From Streptomyces sp. NA04227 (GTDB lineage: Bacteria; Actinomycetota; Actinomycetes; Streptomycetales; Streptomycetaceae), in NCBI RefSeq assembly GCF_013364195.1, contig NZ_CP054918.1:6003001-6067000 (forward strand): a stretch of DNA of 64,000 nt, in the 5' to 3' direction. Shown here one piece after another: positions 21,843 to 30,749 of this stretch. The number at the start of each line of letters is the position of its first letter. Position 1 is the first letter of the stretch. The translations under genes were made by a program, and so were the position numbers. Under the pieces are notes generated by a model, which saw only the letters and a list, made by a program, of their open reading frames with translations, made no database searches and was not told where the DNA came from.

Positions 21843-22497
21843 GTGATCACCTGAGGTTGTGCGGGGCGGGCGGTTGACGGGGGAGGGCTTGCGCCCTTTG
21901 TAGCCCTGACAGGGAGCTCTCACGAGTTGCGGCCCTCACCACTCCAGTGCGCGTTCACTCCTACGGAGCCGCCCGCGTCACGCCCGGACGGGTGACGGAC
22001 CGGCGCGGGCGTTGACGCCCGTTGGTGCTGTCGGGGGTGCTCGACGGGTGCTCGTTGACCGGGGTCGTGAGGTGCTCGGGGGTGTTCCTGGCGTCGCGGG
22101 TACGGACCTCGTGCGCGACCCGGGGTGTCGTCCCCGGCCCGGCCCTCGGCCCGTACCGCAGGAGCCTTCCCCCCGCTTTTCTCGCGGCAATCCGCCGCCC
22201 CGCCCGCTACTCGCGCGTACCGGGCGCACGCCCCGCCCGCCGGCCGCTGGTGCCTGACTGGAGGATCTTCCGCGCGCCCTGTCCGCGCCCTGTGCGTCCG
22301 CGCCGTGCGCGTGGACCGGTCCGCCGGGCACGCGTGACGCTTCCGCCCGGCGTCCGTCCCGCGTCGGTCCGGGCGTCCGTCCCGCGTCGGTCCGGGCGTC
22401 CGTCCCGCCTCGGTCCGGCGTCCGTCCCGCTTCCGCCCCGCGACGCACCGGCCACGGGTTCCCCGGCGCCGTCCGCTTCGGGCGCGAAGGTGGGCTC
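21843..22497. other. Long intergenic region between glgE and glgP
   Basis: 655 bases between divergent glycogen genes. Open frames here are compositionally biased and show no protein character, so I call no gene. It must hold the promoters of both units. Its right part contains a four-copy 23-base tandem repeat listed separately. I could not identify clear -35/-10 boxes. Confidence 0.6.
22349..22433. repeat. Tandem repeat, 23-base unit, about 3.7 copies, upstream of glgP
   Basis: Units begin at 22349, 22372, 22395 and 22417 with GGCGTCCGTCCCGC and continue GTCGGTCCG; the third unit is one base shorter and the last is partial. Each unit spans about two helical turns. It ends about 65 bases before the glgP GTG. 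Confidence 0.9.
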
Positions 22498-25107
22498 GTG
22501 AAGGCAATCCGTAGGTTCACCGTCCGTCCCGTCCTGCCCGAGCCGCTGGCCCCGCTCAGCGAACTCGCCCGCAACCTGCGCTGGTCCTGGCACCCGGGAA
22601 CACGCGCCCTGTTCCGCTCCGTCGACCCGGAGACCTGGGAGGCCGTCGCGGGCGACCCGGTGCGCCTGCTCGGCGGGGTCCCGCCCGCGCGGCTCGCCGA
22701 ACTCGCCGCCGACCCCGGATTCCTCAGCGCCCTGCGCACCGAGCACGACGGGCTGCGGGACTACGTCGAGGGCCCGCGCTGGTACCAGGGCCAGAGCGGC
22801 GAACTGCCCGTCGCCGTCGCGTACTTCTCGCCCGAGTTCGGCATCACCGCGGCCCTGCCGCAGTACTCGGGCGGGCTCGGCATCCTCGCGGGCGACCACC
22901 TCAAGGCCGCCAGCGACCTCGGTGTCCCGCTGATCGGCGTCGGGCTGCTCTACCGGCACGGCTACTTCCGCCAGTCGCTCTCCCGCGAGGGCTGGCAGCA
23001 GGAGCACTATCCGGTACTCGACCCGCACGAACTCCCGCTGACCCTGCTGCGCGAGCACGACGGCGGCCCGTCACTGATCGGGCTCGCCCTGCCCGGCGGG
23101 CGGGTGCTGCGGGCCCGGGTCTGGCAGGCCCAGGTGGGCAGGGTGCCACTGCTGCTGCTCGACTCCTCGGTCGAGGACAACGACCGCGCCGGACGCGATG
23201 TCACCGACCGGCTCTACGGCGGCGGCAGCGAGCACCGGCTGCTCCAGGAGATGCTGCTCGGCATCGGCGGGGTGCGCGCCGTGCGCCGCTACTGCCGCCT
23301 CACCGGCCACCCGGAGCCCGAGGTCTTCCACACCAACGAGGGCCACGCGGGCTTCCTCGGCGTCGAGCGCATCCACGAACTCGTCGCCCGGGACATGGAC
23401 TTCGGCGCCGCCCTCGAACGCGTCGCCGCCGGGACGGTGTTCACCACCCACACCCCGGTCCCGGCCGGGATCGACCGCTTCGACCGGCACCTGGTCGCCC
23501 GTCACTTCGGGGCGGACGGCGAGGTACCGGGCCTGGACGTGGACCGGATCCTCGACCTCGGCTCCGAGCGCGGGCAGGGCGGCGACCCGCAGGTCTTCAA
23601 CATGGCCGTGATGGGACTGCGGCTCGCCCGCCGCGCCAACGGTGTCTCGCTGCTGCACGGCGGCGTCAGCCGGGAGATGTTCGCGGGGCTGTGGCCCGGC
23701 TTCGACGTGGGCGAGGTGCCGATCACCTCCCTCACCAACGGCGTCCACGCACCGACCTGGGTCGCCCCCGAGGTCCGCGCCCTCGGCGCCCGGCAGATCG
23801 GCGAGGAACGCGCCGAGGAGGCACTGACCGTCGGCGGCACCGCACCCTGGGACACGGTCGCCGACCGGGACATCTTCGAGCTGCGCCGGGTCCTGCGCGG
23901 CCAGCTCGTCGGCGAGGTACGGCGGCGGCTGTACGACTCCTGGCGCCAGCGCGGTGCCGGAGCGGCCGAACTCGGCTGGATCGACAGGGCACTCGACCCC
24001 GACGTCCTCACCATCGGCTTCGCCCGACGGGTCCCCTCGTACAAGCGGCTCACCCTCATGCTGCGCGACCGCGACCGGCTGCGGGAGCTGCTGCTGCACC
24101 CCGAACGCCCGGTGCAGATCGTGGTCGCGGGCAAGGCGCACCCGGCCGACGACGGCGGCAAGCGCCTGGTCCAGGAACTCGTCCGCTTCACCGACGAACC
24201 TCGGGTACGCGAACACATCGTCTTCCTGCCCGACTACGGGATGGGCCTGGCCGAGAAGCTCTACCCCGGCTGCGACGTCTGGCTGAACAACCCGCTGCGC
24301 CCGCTGGAGGCCTGCGGCACCTCCGGGATGAAGGCGGCGCTCAACGGCTGCCTCAACCTCTCGGTCCTGGACGGCTGGTGGGACGAGTGGTACGAGCCGG
24401 ACTTCGGCTGGGCCATTCCCACCGCCGACGGCGCCACCACCGACGAGGAGCGCCGCGACGACCTGGAGGCGCAGGCGCTGTACGAGCTCCTGGAACAGCG
24501 CGTCGCCCCCCGCTTCTACGAGCGCGGCGAGGACCAACTGCCCACCCGCTGGATCGAGATGGTCCGCCGTACGCTCACCCGCCTCGGTCCCAAGCTGCTC
24601 GCCGGACGCATGGTGCGCGAGTACGTGGAGCTGCTCTACGCGCCCGCGGCCCGCGCCCAGCGCCTGATGGACGAGCCCGCCGCCCGCGAACTCGCCTGGT
24701 ACAAGGGCCGGTTGCGGGCGGCCTGGCCGCAGGTGGCGGTCGAGCACGTGGAGGCCTCCACCGGTGCGGCCACCGCCGAACTGGGCACCGAGGTGAGCCT
24801 GCGGGTGGGCGTACGTCTCGGTGAACTCACCCCCGACGACGTGGAGGTACAGGCGGTCACCGGCCGTGTGGACTCCGCCGACCGCATCTCCGGGGCCGCC
24901 ACCACCGCACTCAAACCGGCCAAGGGCCCCGACCTGGACGGGCGTTGGGTGTACGAGGGCCCGCTCACCCTGGACCGCACCGGGCCGTTCGGCTACACGG
25001 TCCGCGTCCTGCCCGCGCACCGGCTGCTCGGCTCACCTGCCGAAATGGGGCTGGTGGCCTGGCCGTTGGAGGGTGCGGGGGAGTCGTCAGGGGTGCTGAT
25101 GCGCTGA
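22498..25107 (+). CDS. glgP: Alpha-glucan (glycogen/maltodextrin) phosphorylase GlgP
   Basis: 869 residues. It releases glucose 1-phosphate from the non-reducing ends of alpha-glucan. The N-terminus PEPLAPLSELARNLRWSWHP is typical of the short actinobacterial phosphorylase family. The pyridoxal-phosphate lysine is K612 in CGTSGMKAALNG, and EGHAGF, YSGGLGILAGDHLK and THTPVPAG are conserved. Start is GTG 22498; the protein begins exactly where the family begins. No strong ribosome binding site is seen. Divergent from the glgE operon, so synthesis and breakdown of the same polymer can be balanced here. Confidence 0.94.
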   Translation: MKAIRRFTVRPVLPEPLAPLSELARNLRWSWHPGTRALFRSVDPETWEAVAGDPVRLLGGVPPARLAELAADPGFLSALRTEHDGLRDYVEGPRWYQGQSGELPVAVAYFSPEFGITAALPQYSGGLGILAGDHLKAASDLGVPLIGVGLLYRHGYFRQSLSREGWQQEHYPVLDPHELPLTLLREHDGGPSLIGLALPGGRVLRARVWQAQVGRVPLLLLDSSVEDNDRAGRDVTDRLYGGGSEHRLLQEMLLGIGGVRAVRRYCRLTGHPEPEVFHTNEGHAGFLGVERIHELVARDMDFGAALERVAAGTVFTTHTPVPAGIDRFDRHLVARHFGADGEVPGLDVDRILDLGSERGQGGDPQVFNMAVMGLRLARRANGVSLLHGGVSREMFAGLWPGFDVGEVPITSLTNGVHAPTWVAPEVRALGARQIGEERAEEALTVGGTAPWDTVADRDIFELRRVLRGQLVGEVRRRLYDSWRQRGAGAAELGWIDRALDPDVLTIGFARRVPSYKRLTLMLRDRDRLRELLLHPERPVQIVVAGKAHPADDGGKRLVQELVRFTDEPRVREHIVFLPDYGMGLAEKLYPGCDVWLNNPLRPLEACGTSGMKAALNGCLNLSVLDGWWDEWYEPDFGWAIPTADGATTDEERRDDLEAQALYELLEQRVAPRFYERGEDQLPTRWIEMVRRTLTRLGPKLLAGRMVREYVELLYAPAARAQRLMDEPAARELAWYKGRLRAAWPQVAVEHVEASTGAATAELGTEVSLRVGVRLGELTPDDVEVQAVTGRVDSADRISGAATTALKPAKGPDLDGRWVYEGPLTLDRTGPFGYTVRVLPAHRLLGSPAEMGLVAWPLEGAGESSGVLMR

Positions 25108-25190
25108 GCGGGGCGCGGCGGGAGCCGCCAACACGTGTGCTGTGGTGCCGAGTTGCGAGCCGCGCGACGCACCTGGCCGGAAAATGGTGC

Positions 25191-25231
25191 GGGCGACGCC
25201 CGGGGACCTGTTTCGTCCCCGGGCGTCGCCC
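25191..25231. terminator. Bidirectional terminator between glgP and the M4 protease
   Basis: Perfect 17-base stem (25191-25207 with 25215-25231) and a 7-base loop, between convergent genes. Confidence 0.85.
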
Positions 25232-25281
25232 GGTCATACGAGGGTGCGGCCCCAACCGGCCTGCACCCAGAGGGTGTTACC

Positions 25282-26889
25282 TCACTTCACGTCCACACCG
25301 GTCCAGGCGGCCTCGACGCCCTTGACCTCGGCGCCGTCGGCACCGTAGAGGTCGGTGGCGGCCTTGACCGTGGCCTCGCGGGCGCCCTTGTAGTCGGTGG
25401 TGGAGGTCATGTACTCGGTGAGGGCCTTGAACCAGATCTTCTCGGCCTTGTCGCGGCCGATGCCCTCGACCTTCTCGCCGTTCTTGGTGGGCGAGTTGTA
25501 CTTCACACCGTCGATCTCCTTCTCACCGCTGCCCTCGGACAGCAGGTAGAAGAAGTGGTTGGCGATACCCGAGGAGTGGTGCACGTCCTCGTTGCCCGCC
25601 TCGGCGGTCCAGTAGTCCAGGGACTTGCCGTCCTTGCTGGGCTCGTCCATGTAACGGAGCGGCGTGCCGTCACCGTTGATGTCGATCATCTCGCCGACCA
25701 TGTAGTCGCCCTTGTCCTTCTCGTTCTTGGCGCCGAACTCGACGGCAGCCGCGAAGATGTCGGACGTGGCCTCGTTCAGGCCGCCGGACTCACCGCTGTA
25801 CTCCAGGTTGGCGGTGGCCGAGGTGACACCGTGCGTCATCTCGTGGGCGGCCACGTCGATCGAGGTGAGCGGCTTCTTGTTGCCCTCACCGTCGCCGTAG
25901 GTCATGCAGAAGCAGCTGTCGTCCCAGAAGGCGTTGACGTAGTTGTCGCCGTAGTGGACGCGGGTGGTCGCACCCTTGCCGTCGCCCTTGATGCCCTCGC
26001 GGCCGTGGACGGTCTTGTAGTAGTCCCAGGTCAGCTGGGCGCCGAACGCGGCGTCGACGGCGGCGGTGTTCGGGTCGTCGGCGGCGCCGTTGCCCCACTT
26101 GTCGTCGTCGTCGGAGGCGAGCTTGCCTTCGCCGCCCTCCTGGTTCTCCAGGGTGAAGGTGGAGTGGCCGCCGCGGCTGTCGTCGGTCAGGACGAAGCCG
26201 TTGTCGCCCTTCTTGGAGCCGACCTCGACGCTGCCGGAGTACTGGCCCTCACCGGTGCCGGTGTGGATGTCGTTCCACGAGAACAGCTTCTTGCCGGAGG
26301 CGGCGTCGGTGATGACGTGCACGCGGGTCGGCGTGCCGTCCTTCGCGGTGCCCTCGGTGATCTTCTCGAAGGCGAGCTTCGGGGTGCCGGAGGCGGCCCA
26401 GACGACCTTGCGGGCGTCCTTGGGAGCCTTGGCGGCCGACAGCGCCTTGCTGGAGACGGCGATCCGCTTCTCGGTCGCCTTGGTCACGCTCTTGGTCTTG
26501 CCCGACTTGGCCTTGTGCACGACCAGGTCGCCGCCGAGGACCGGCATGCCGGCGAAGGTGCGCTCGTAGCGGGTGTGGACGGTGCCGTCGGCGTCCTTGA
26601 TGACGTCCTTGACGAGAAGCTTCTCCTGCGAACCCAGGTTCAGCTCCTGCGCGGTGGCCGCGCTGGACTCCTGCGCCGACTTGATCATCGCGGTACGGGC
26701 CGACTGCGCCAGCGCGATCGGGTACGCCGAGGTGGCCTTGTCCTGAGCCGGGGCCGGGGAGGCCGAGGCGCCGCCCGCGAGGCTGGTGGCGAGCAGGGCC
26801 GAACCGGCGGCGAGCGCCGTGCCGATGGCGATCGCGGAACGCTTGTGGTTGGCGATGTAGCCCTTGCGGTGGGTGTTGTGGGGGGTCAC
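25282..26889 (-). CDS. Secreted M4 (thermolysin-like) metalloprotease
   Basis: 535 residues. A signal peptide (basic start, hydrophobic 19-37, ASA before SPAPAQDK) is followed by an FTP/PepSY propeptide (about 50-200) and the catalytic domain. Zinc ligands are H349 and H353 of HEMTH and E373 of GLNEATSD, with the exact M4 spacing. The YGDGEGNKKPLTSIDVAAHEM segment is typical of streptomycete neutral proteases. GTG 26889 has AAGGAG 7 bases upstream; the open frame extends to 26994. It lacks the C-terminal P domain of its neighbour and ends at TGVDVK. Both probably arose by duplication. Confidence 0.92.
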   Translation of the reverse strand: MTPHNTHRKGYIANHKRSAIAIGTALAAGSALLATSLAGGASASPAPAQDKATSAYPIALAQSARTAMIKSAQESSAATAQELNLGSQEKLLVKDVIKDADGTVHTRYERTFAGMPVLGGDLVVHKAKSGKTKSVTKATEKRIAVSSKALSAAKAPKDARKVVWAASGTPKLAFEKITEGTAKDGTPTRVHVITDAASGKKLFSWNDIHTGTGEGQYSGSVEVGSKKGDNGFVLTDDSRGGHSTFTLENQEGGEGKLASDDDDKWGNGAADDPNTAAVDAAFGAQLTWDYYKTVHGREGIKGDGKGATTRVHYGDNYVNAFWDDSCFCMTYGDGEGNKKPLTSIDVAAHEMTHGVTSATANLEYSGESGGLNEATSDIFAAAVEFGAKNEKDKGDYMVGEMIDINGDGTPLRYMDEPSKDGKSLDYWTAEAGNEDVHHSSGIANHFFYLLSEGSGEKEIDGVKYNSPTKNGEKVEGIGRDKAEKIWFKALTEYMTSTTDYKGAREATVKAATDLYGADGAEVKGVEAAWTGVDVK

Positions 26890-27084
26890 GCAATGCTCCT
26901 TCGTGGGGGTTCGGACAGCGTGGGGCTGCCCGAAAGGTGCGGTGCGGGTGTTTCTTGCGAGGAGACAGTGCCAGATGCGATGCGGACATGTCACTCATCG
27001 GCTCAACTCTTGACCAGAACTTGTCCGTTGCGTAGCGGCGTACGCCCGGTAATCGAACGGAAAGCGTGCGCAAACGGAAAAAAG

Positions 27085-27119
27085 GGGCGCCGCCCCGGTC
27101 AACGACCGGAGCGGCGCCC
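27085..27119 (-). terminator. Intrinsic terminator of the upstream M4/P-domain protease
   Basis: A 16-base stem (27085-27100 with 27104-27119, one mismatch), 3-base loop. Read on the minus strand it is followed by CCTTTTTTCC, a classic U-run. It separates the two protease genes. The rest of the gap to the start at 26889 contains the promoter of the smaller protease, not clearly identified. Confidence 0.9.
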
Positions 27120-27176
27120 TGAGTTCATCCCGACCCGTACACCTTTCGGCCACGGGGTCGGACTACCTCAACTCGC

Positions 27177-29219
27177 TTACGGGAAGGTCACCTTGAAGCT
27201 GTTGATCCGACCCGTGTCCTGCGCGGCGACGTCCTGGACCTTGAGCTTCCAGGTGCCGTTGGCGTCCTCGGTGGAGGCGTTGACCGTGTAGGTCTCCTGC
27301 ACGTTGTCCGCCGAGTCGTTGCCGCTGGAGTTCTTCAGGCGGTAGGCGGTGCCGTCCGGCGCCACCAGGTCGACGACCAGGTCACCGCGCCAGGTGTGCG
27401 AGATGTCCACGCCGACCTGGAGGTTGGTGGGCGCCTTGCCGGTGATGCCGGTGACGCTGACCGAGGAGGTCACGGCCGCACCGTTGTCCGGGATGGACAC
27501 CGGGTTGGTGTTCTCGAAGGTCTTGCCGCCCGGCGTGCCCCCACGGCTGCCGACCGCCACGCCCGCCCAGGCGTCCTGAACGGCCTTGTACTCGGTGCTC
27601 GTGGTGCCGTACAGCTCACCGGCCACCGCGAGGGTGCCGGTACGGGCGCCCGCGTAGTTGGTGGTGGAGGTGAACTTCGTGGTGAGCGCCTTGTACCAGA
27701 TCAGCGCGGCCTTCTCCCGGCCGATGCCGGTGACCGGAAGGCCGTCGGCGGTCGGGGAGTCGTAGCTGACACCGTTGACGACCTTCTGGCCGCTGCCCTC
27801 GGAGAGCAGGTAGAACCAGTGGTTCGCCGGGCCCGAGGAGTAGTGGACGTCGACGTTGCCGATGCCCGAGTACCACGAGTCCTTGGACGAGCCGTCCCTG
27901 CTCGGCTTGTCCATGTACCGCAGCGGGGTGCCGTTGCCGCGGATGTCGATCTTCTCGCCGACCAGGTAGTCGCCGACGTCCTGCGGGTTGTTCGCGTTGA
28001 ACTCCACCGCGGCCGCGAAGATGTCCGAGGTGGCCTCGTTGAGGCCGCCGGACTCGCCGCTGTAGACCAGGCCCGCGGTGTTGGAGGTGACGCCGTGCGT
28101 CATCTCGTGGGCGGCCACGTCGATCGAGGTGAGCGGCTTGGCGTTGCCCTCACCGTCGCCGTAGGTCATGCAGAAGCAGCTGTCCGACCAGAAGGCGTTG
28201 ACGTAGTTGTTGCCGTAGTGCACACGCGTGTACGCGCCGACACCGTCACCGCGGATGCCGCTGCGGCCGTGCACGTTCTTGTAGTAGTCCCAGGTGAGCT
28301 GGGCGCCGTAGGCGGCGTCCGCGCCCGCGGTCTCCAGGTTGCTCGGCGAGCCGTTGCCCCAGACGTCGTCCGAACCGGAGAACAGCGTGCCGGTGCCGGA
28401 GGTGCCGCGGTTGAGGTTGTACGTCTTGTGGCCGCCGCGGGCGCCGTCGGTCAGGTTGTACGAGGAGCCCGACTGCGTCGAGCCGACCGTCACCTGGCCG
28501 CTGTACTGGGTGTTGCCGGTGCCGGTCTCGATGGCCTGCCACTCGTAGAGCTTCTTGCCGGTGGCGGCGTCGGTCACGACGTGCAGCTCGTTGGGGGTGC
28601 CGTCGTGCTGGAGGCCGCCGACGACGGTCTCGTAGGCCAGGGTCGGCTTGCCCTGGGCCATCCACACGACCTTGCGCGGCTCGCGCTTGGCGTCGGCCTT
28701 CTTCGAGCCCTCTTCCTTGGCGAGGCTCAGGGCCTGCTTCTCGGCGGTCGCCGGGGCGACCTTCGCCTCGGTCGCGATGCCCTTGAGCTGCGACTTGGAG
28801 GCACGCGTCACGCCCTCGGTGGCGCCCGACTTCGCGGTCTCGACGACCATGTCGCCGCCGAGCACCGGCATGCCGGCGTAGGTGCGCTCGTAGCGCGTGT
28901 GAAGCGTGCCGTCGCGGTCCTTGACCACGTCACGGACGACCAGCTTCTCCTTCGCGCCGAGGCCGAGCCGCTTGGCGGCGTCGCCGGTGTGCGCGGAGGC
29001 CTCGCGGATCAGCTCGGCCCGCTGGGCGGGGGACAGGTTCGCGGCGAGCGAGCCCTTGTCCGCCCCGGCGGTGGCCGACTTGGCCGAGGACGCGTCCTCG
29101 GCGGTGGCCGCGCCCGACTGCACCGCTACGGAGAGCAGCGCCGCCACGGCGACGAGGGCTCCGGCGGCTGCCTTGCGCTGAGTGTGGGAGGTGCGTCTGT
29201 GGGGAGTGTTTTTCAACAC
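27177..29219 (-). CDS. Secreted M4 metalloprotease with C-terminal P domain
   Basis: About 680 residues. The signal peptide contains AGALVAVAALLSVAVQSGAATA. A PepSY-type propeptide (about 45-215) precedes the M4 catalytic domain with H371, H375 (HEMTH) and E395 (GLNEATSD). After about residue 555 comes a proprotein-convertase P domain (FENTNPVSIPDNGAAV ... SFKVTFP), a beta-sandwich found on some secreted peptidases and thought to aid folding or substrate binding. The start is uncertain: GTG 29219 has AAGGAG only 3 bases away, while TTG 29216 has 6. It is about half identical by eye to the neighbouring protease across the catalytic part. Confidence 0.9.
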   Translation of the reverse strand: MLKNTPHRRTSHTQRKAAAGALVAVAALLSVAVQSGAATAEDASSAKSATAGADKGSLAANLSPAQRAELIREASAHTGDAAKRLGLGAKEKLVVRDVVKDRDGTLHTRYERTYAGMPVLGGDMVVETAKSGATEGVTRASKSQLKGIATEAKVAPATAEKQALSLAKEEGSKKADAKREPRKVVWMAQGKPTLAYETVVGGLQHDGTPNELHVVTDAATGKKLYEWQAIETGTGNTQYSGQVTVGSTQSGSSYNLTDGARGGHKTYNLNRGTSGTGTLFSGSDDVWGNGSPSNLETAGADAAYGAQLTWDYYKNVHGRSGIRGDGVGAYTRVHYGNNYVNAFWSDSCFCMTYGDGEGNAKPLTSIDVAAHEMTHGVTSNTAGLVYSGESGGLNEATSDIFAAAVEFNANNPQDVGDYLVGEKIDIRGNGTPLRYMDKPSRDGSSKDSWYSGIGNVDVHYSSGPANHWFYLLSEGSGQKVVNGVSYDSPTADGLPVTGIGREKAALIWYKALTTKFTSTTNYAGARTGTLAVAGELYGTTSTEYKAVQDAWAGVAVGSRGGTPGGKTFENTNPVSIPDNGAAVTSSVSVTGITGKAPTNLQVGVDISHTWRGDLVVDLVAPDGTAYRLKNSSGNDSADNVQETYTVNASTEDANGTWKLKVQDVAAQDTGRINSFKVTFP

Positions 29220-29915
29220 CGACTCCTTCTGCGTGGCCGCGATCGGCGACCGGGAGAGCCCGGAGGTTGGGTTGCCGCCCGGGTATGAACTTCGGTGGAA
29301 CTGACGCAGAACAAGCACCACTTGAGGCCCGTGCGGGAAGCACACAAGTGGGACCGTCAGGTGACCGGATGGTGAATGCCCGGACGACTGTGCGGCGGTC
29401 GAGGGAAGAGTGACAGGACGCGGCCGGTCCTGTCAGGAGCCCGTCAAGAGGTTGGCCGGAATGAGTTCGTTGCCCGGAGGGTCGCGTTCGGAAAGCGGAC
29501 GACGGGTGGGGCGGCTGAGTCCGGTGAGGCGTGGTGTGGGCCGTTAACTCCCTTGTGGTGCTGGGTTTTTGTTGCTGCCGGGGTGTCCGATGTCGTCGTT
29601 GATCCACTGGGGTGCGCGCGTCGGGCGGTTCGATTGCTACGAATGTTTTCAGCCATCGCGCGCGAAATTTTTCGCCGGTGCGGCATGCCGGGAGTGGGTG
29701 TGCGGGGTGTGGGAGGTGTGGCGGTGGCGTGCTCGGAATGGCACATTCCGGTTGTGCCGCTCAGTGCAATTGCAAGCATTGCTCCGGGGTGGGGTCTGGG
29801 TGCGGCGCGGGTGGAAGCGGTCGGGCGGTGGGTGGCGATGCTCGGGCGGTGAGGTCGCTCCTGTGGCCGCCGTCGTTCTCCGGCCGTGTCGGCGCCGCGG
29901 CCTAGGATCCGCGCC
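29220..29915. other. Intergenic region with palindromes, no supported gene
   Basis: About 700 bases between the divergent protease and VOC genes. Open frames on both strands look non-coding. I note two palindromes: GCGAAA-TT-TTTCGC (29662-29675) and TGCAATTGCA (29765-29774), in a stretch less GC-rich than the surroundings. They could be operators or remnants of a lost gene. Confidence 0.5.
29903..29908 (+). promoter_or_regulatory. -10 box for a leaderless VOC transcript
   Basis: TAGGAT fits TAnnnT and ends 7 bases before the ATG. No clear -35 box is seen. Confidence 0.5.
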
Positions 29916-30377
29916 ATGAACGTGCAACTTCAGTGTGTGGTGCTCGACTGCCCCGACCCGGCCCTGCTCGCCCGTTTCTACGGGGAGTTGCTCGGCGGCG
30001 AGGTCGACCGGCCCGACCGTCGCTGGTCCCTGGACGCGGACTGGTCCACGGTGCATCCGCCCTCCGGGCCGGTGCTCGCCTTCCAGCGGGTGCCCGACCA
30101 CCGCCCGCCCTCCTGGCCCGACCCGGCGCGACCCCAGCAGTTCCATCTCGACTTCGGCGTACCGGACCCGGCCGCGGCGGGCCGGCGGGTCCTGGCCCTC
30201 GGTGCCCGCCTGCTCAGCGCGGACGAGGAGGAGCGTGGGTGGGCCGTGTACGCGGACCCGGCCGGGCATCCGTTCTGCCTGGTGCGCGAGGGGGTGGGCG
30301 GTGCAGAGGGGGCGGGCGGAGCCGAAGGTGCCGCGGTCGGCGAGGGAGCGAACGCCGGGACTGCGCAAGGGGGTTGA
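29916..30377 (+). CDS. Small VOC (glyoxalase-like) protein
   Basis: 153 residues. A single VOC-type domain: VQLQCVVLDCPDPALLARFYGEL at the start, QQFHLDFGVPD in the middle and WAVYADPAGHPFCLV at the end, the typical beta-alpha-beta-beta-beta pattern. Function in this subgroup is mostly unknown. The last 25 residues are G-, A- and E-rich and low in complexity. ATG 29916 is chosen because the domain starts there; TAGGAT ends 7 bases upstream and there is no ribosome binding site, which suggests a leaderless mRNA. Confidence 0.8.
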   Translation: MNVQLQCVVLDCPDPALLARFYGELLGGEVDRPDRRWSLDADWSTVHPPSGPVLAFQRVPDHRPPSWPDPARPQQFHLDFGVPDPAAAGRRVLALGARLLSADEEERGWAVYADPAGHPFCLVREGVGGAEGAGGAEGAAVGEGANAGTAQGG

Positions 30378-30749
30378 GGTGCCCGGCGTGTGTGGATCTG
30401 GTGGGTTCATGGTCGGTCCGTCGTCCTGAGGTGCCGGGCGGGGTAGGGATCCTCGGTCGACGCTTTCAGGGCCGGTCCGTGTCGAGAGGCCGCGGGTCGT
30501 GCGCGAATGCAACGTGCAACCCGTTTGCCGTCGGGCACGTGGAGGCACGGACTCGTACGCGAATCGCCCCGCCGCGGCCCCGCTCGCCGTAGTGGCGCTC
30601 GATGTCCGAGAGGCCGGGATGTGGGTGCGCGCTATCACCAACCGGTATCACCTGCGGGGCGTTCGGAGGGGCGCCACAGGCTCGTACCGCCGGTCCGCGG
30701 GAGGCCCGTGCTGTGTTCAGGCCGCCGCTCTGAGGTGCGTGCGCCGTGT
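30378..30749. other. Intergenic region without a supported gene
   Basis: 372 bases between convergent genes. Short frames on both strands (for example minus 30651-30466) have no recognisable protein character. GTGTTCAGGC occurs at about 30712 and again at about 30748, the second copy at the end of the regulator gene. No clear terminator hairpin was found. Confidence 0.45.

Noticed and set aside
22207..23058. Minus open frame across the 23-base repeat and the glgP start
   Set aside because: It is compositionally biased, antisense to a clear glgP start, and its repeats are simply translated tandem DNA.
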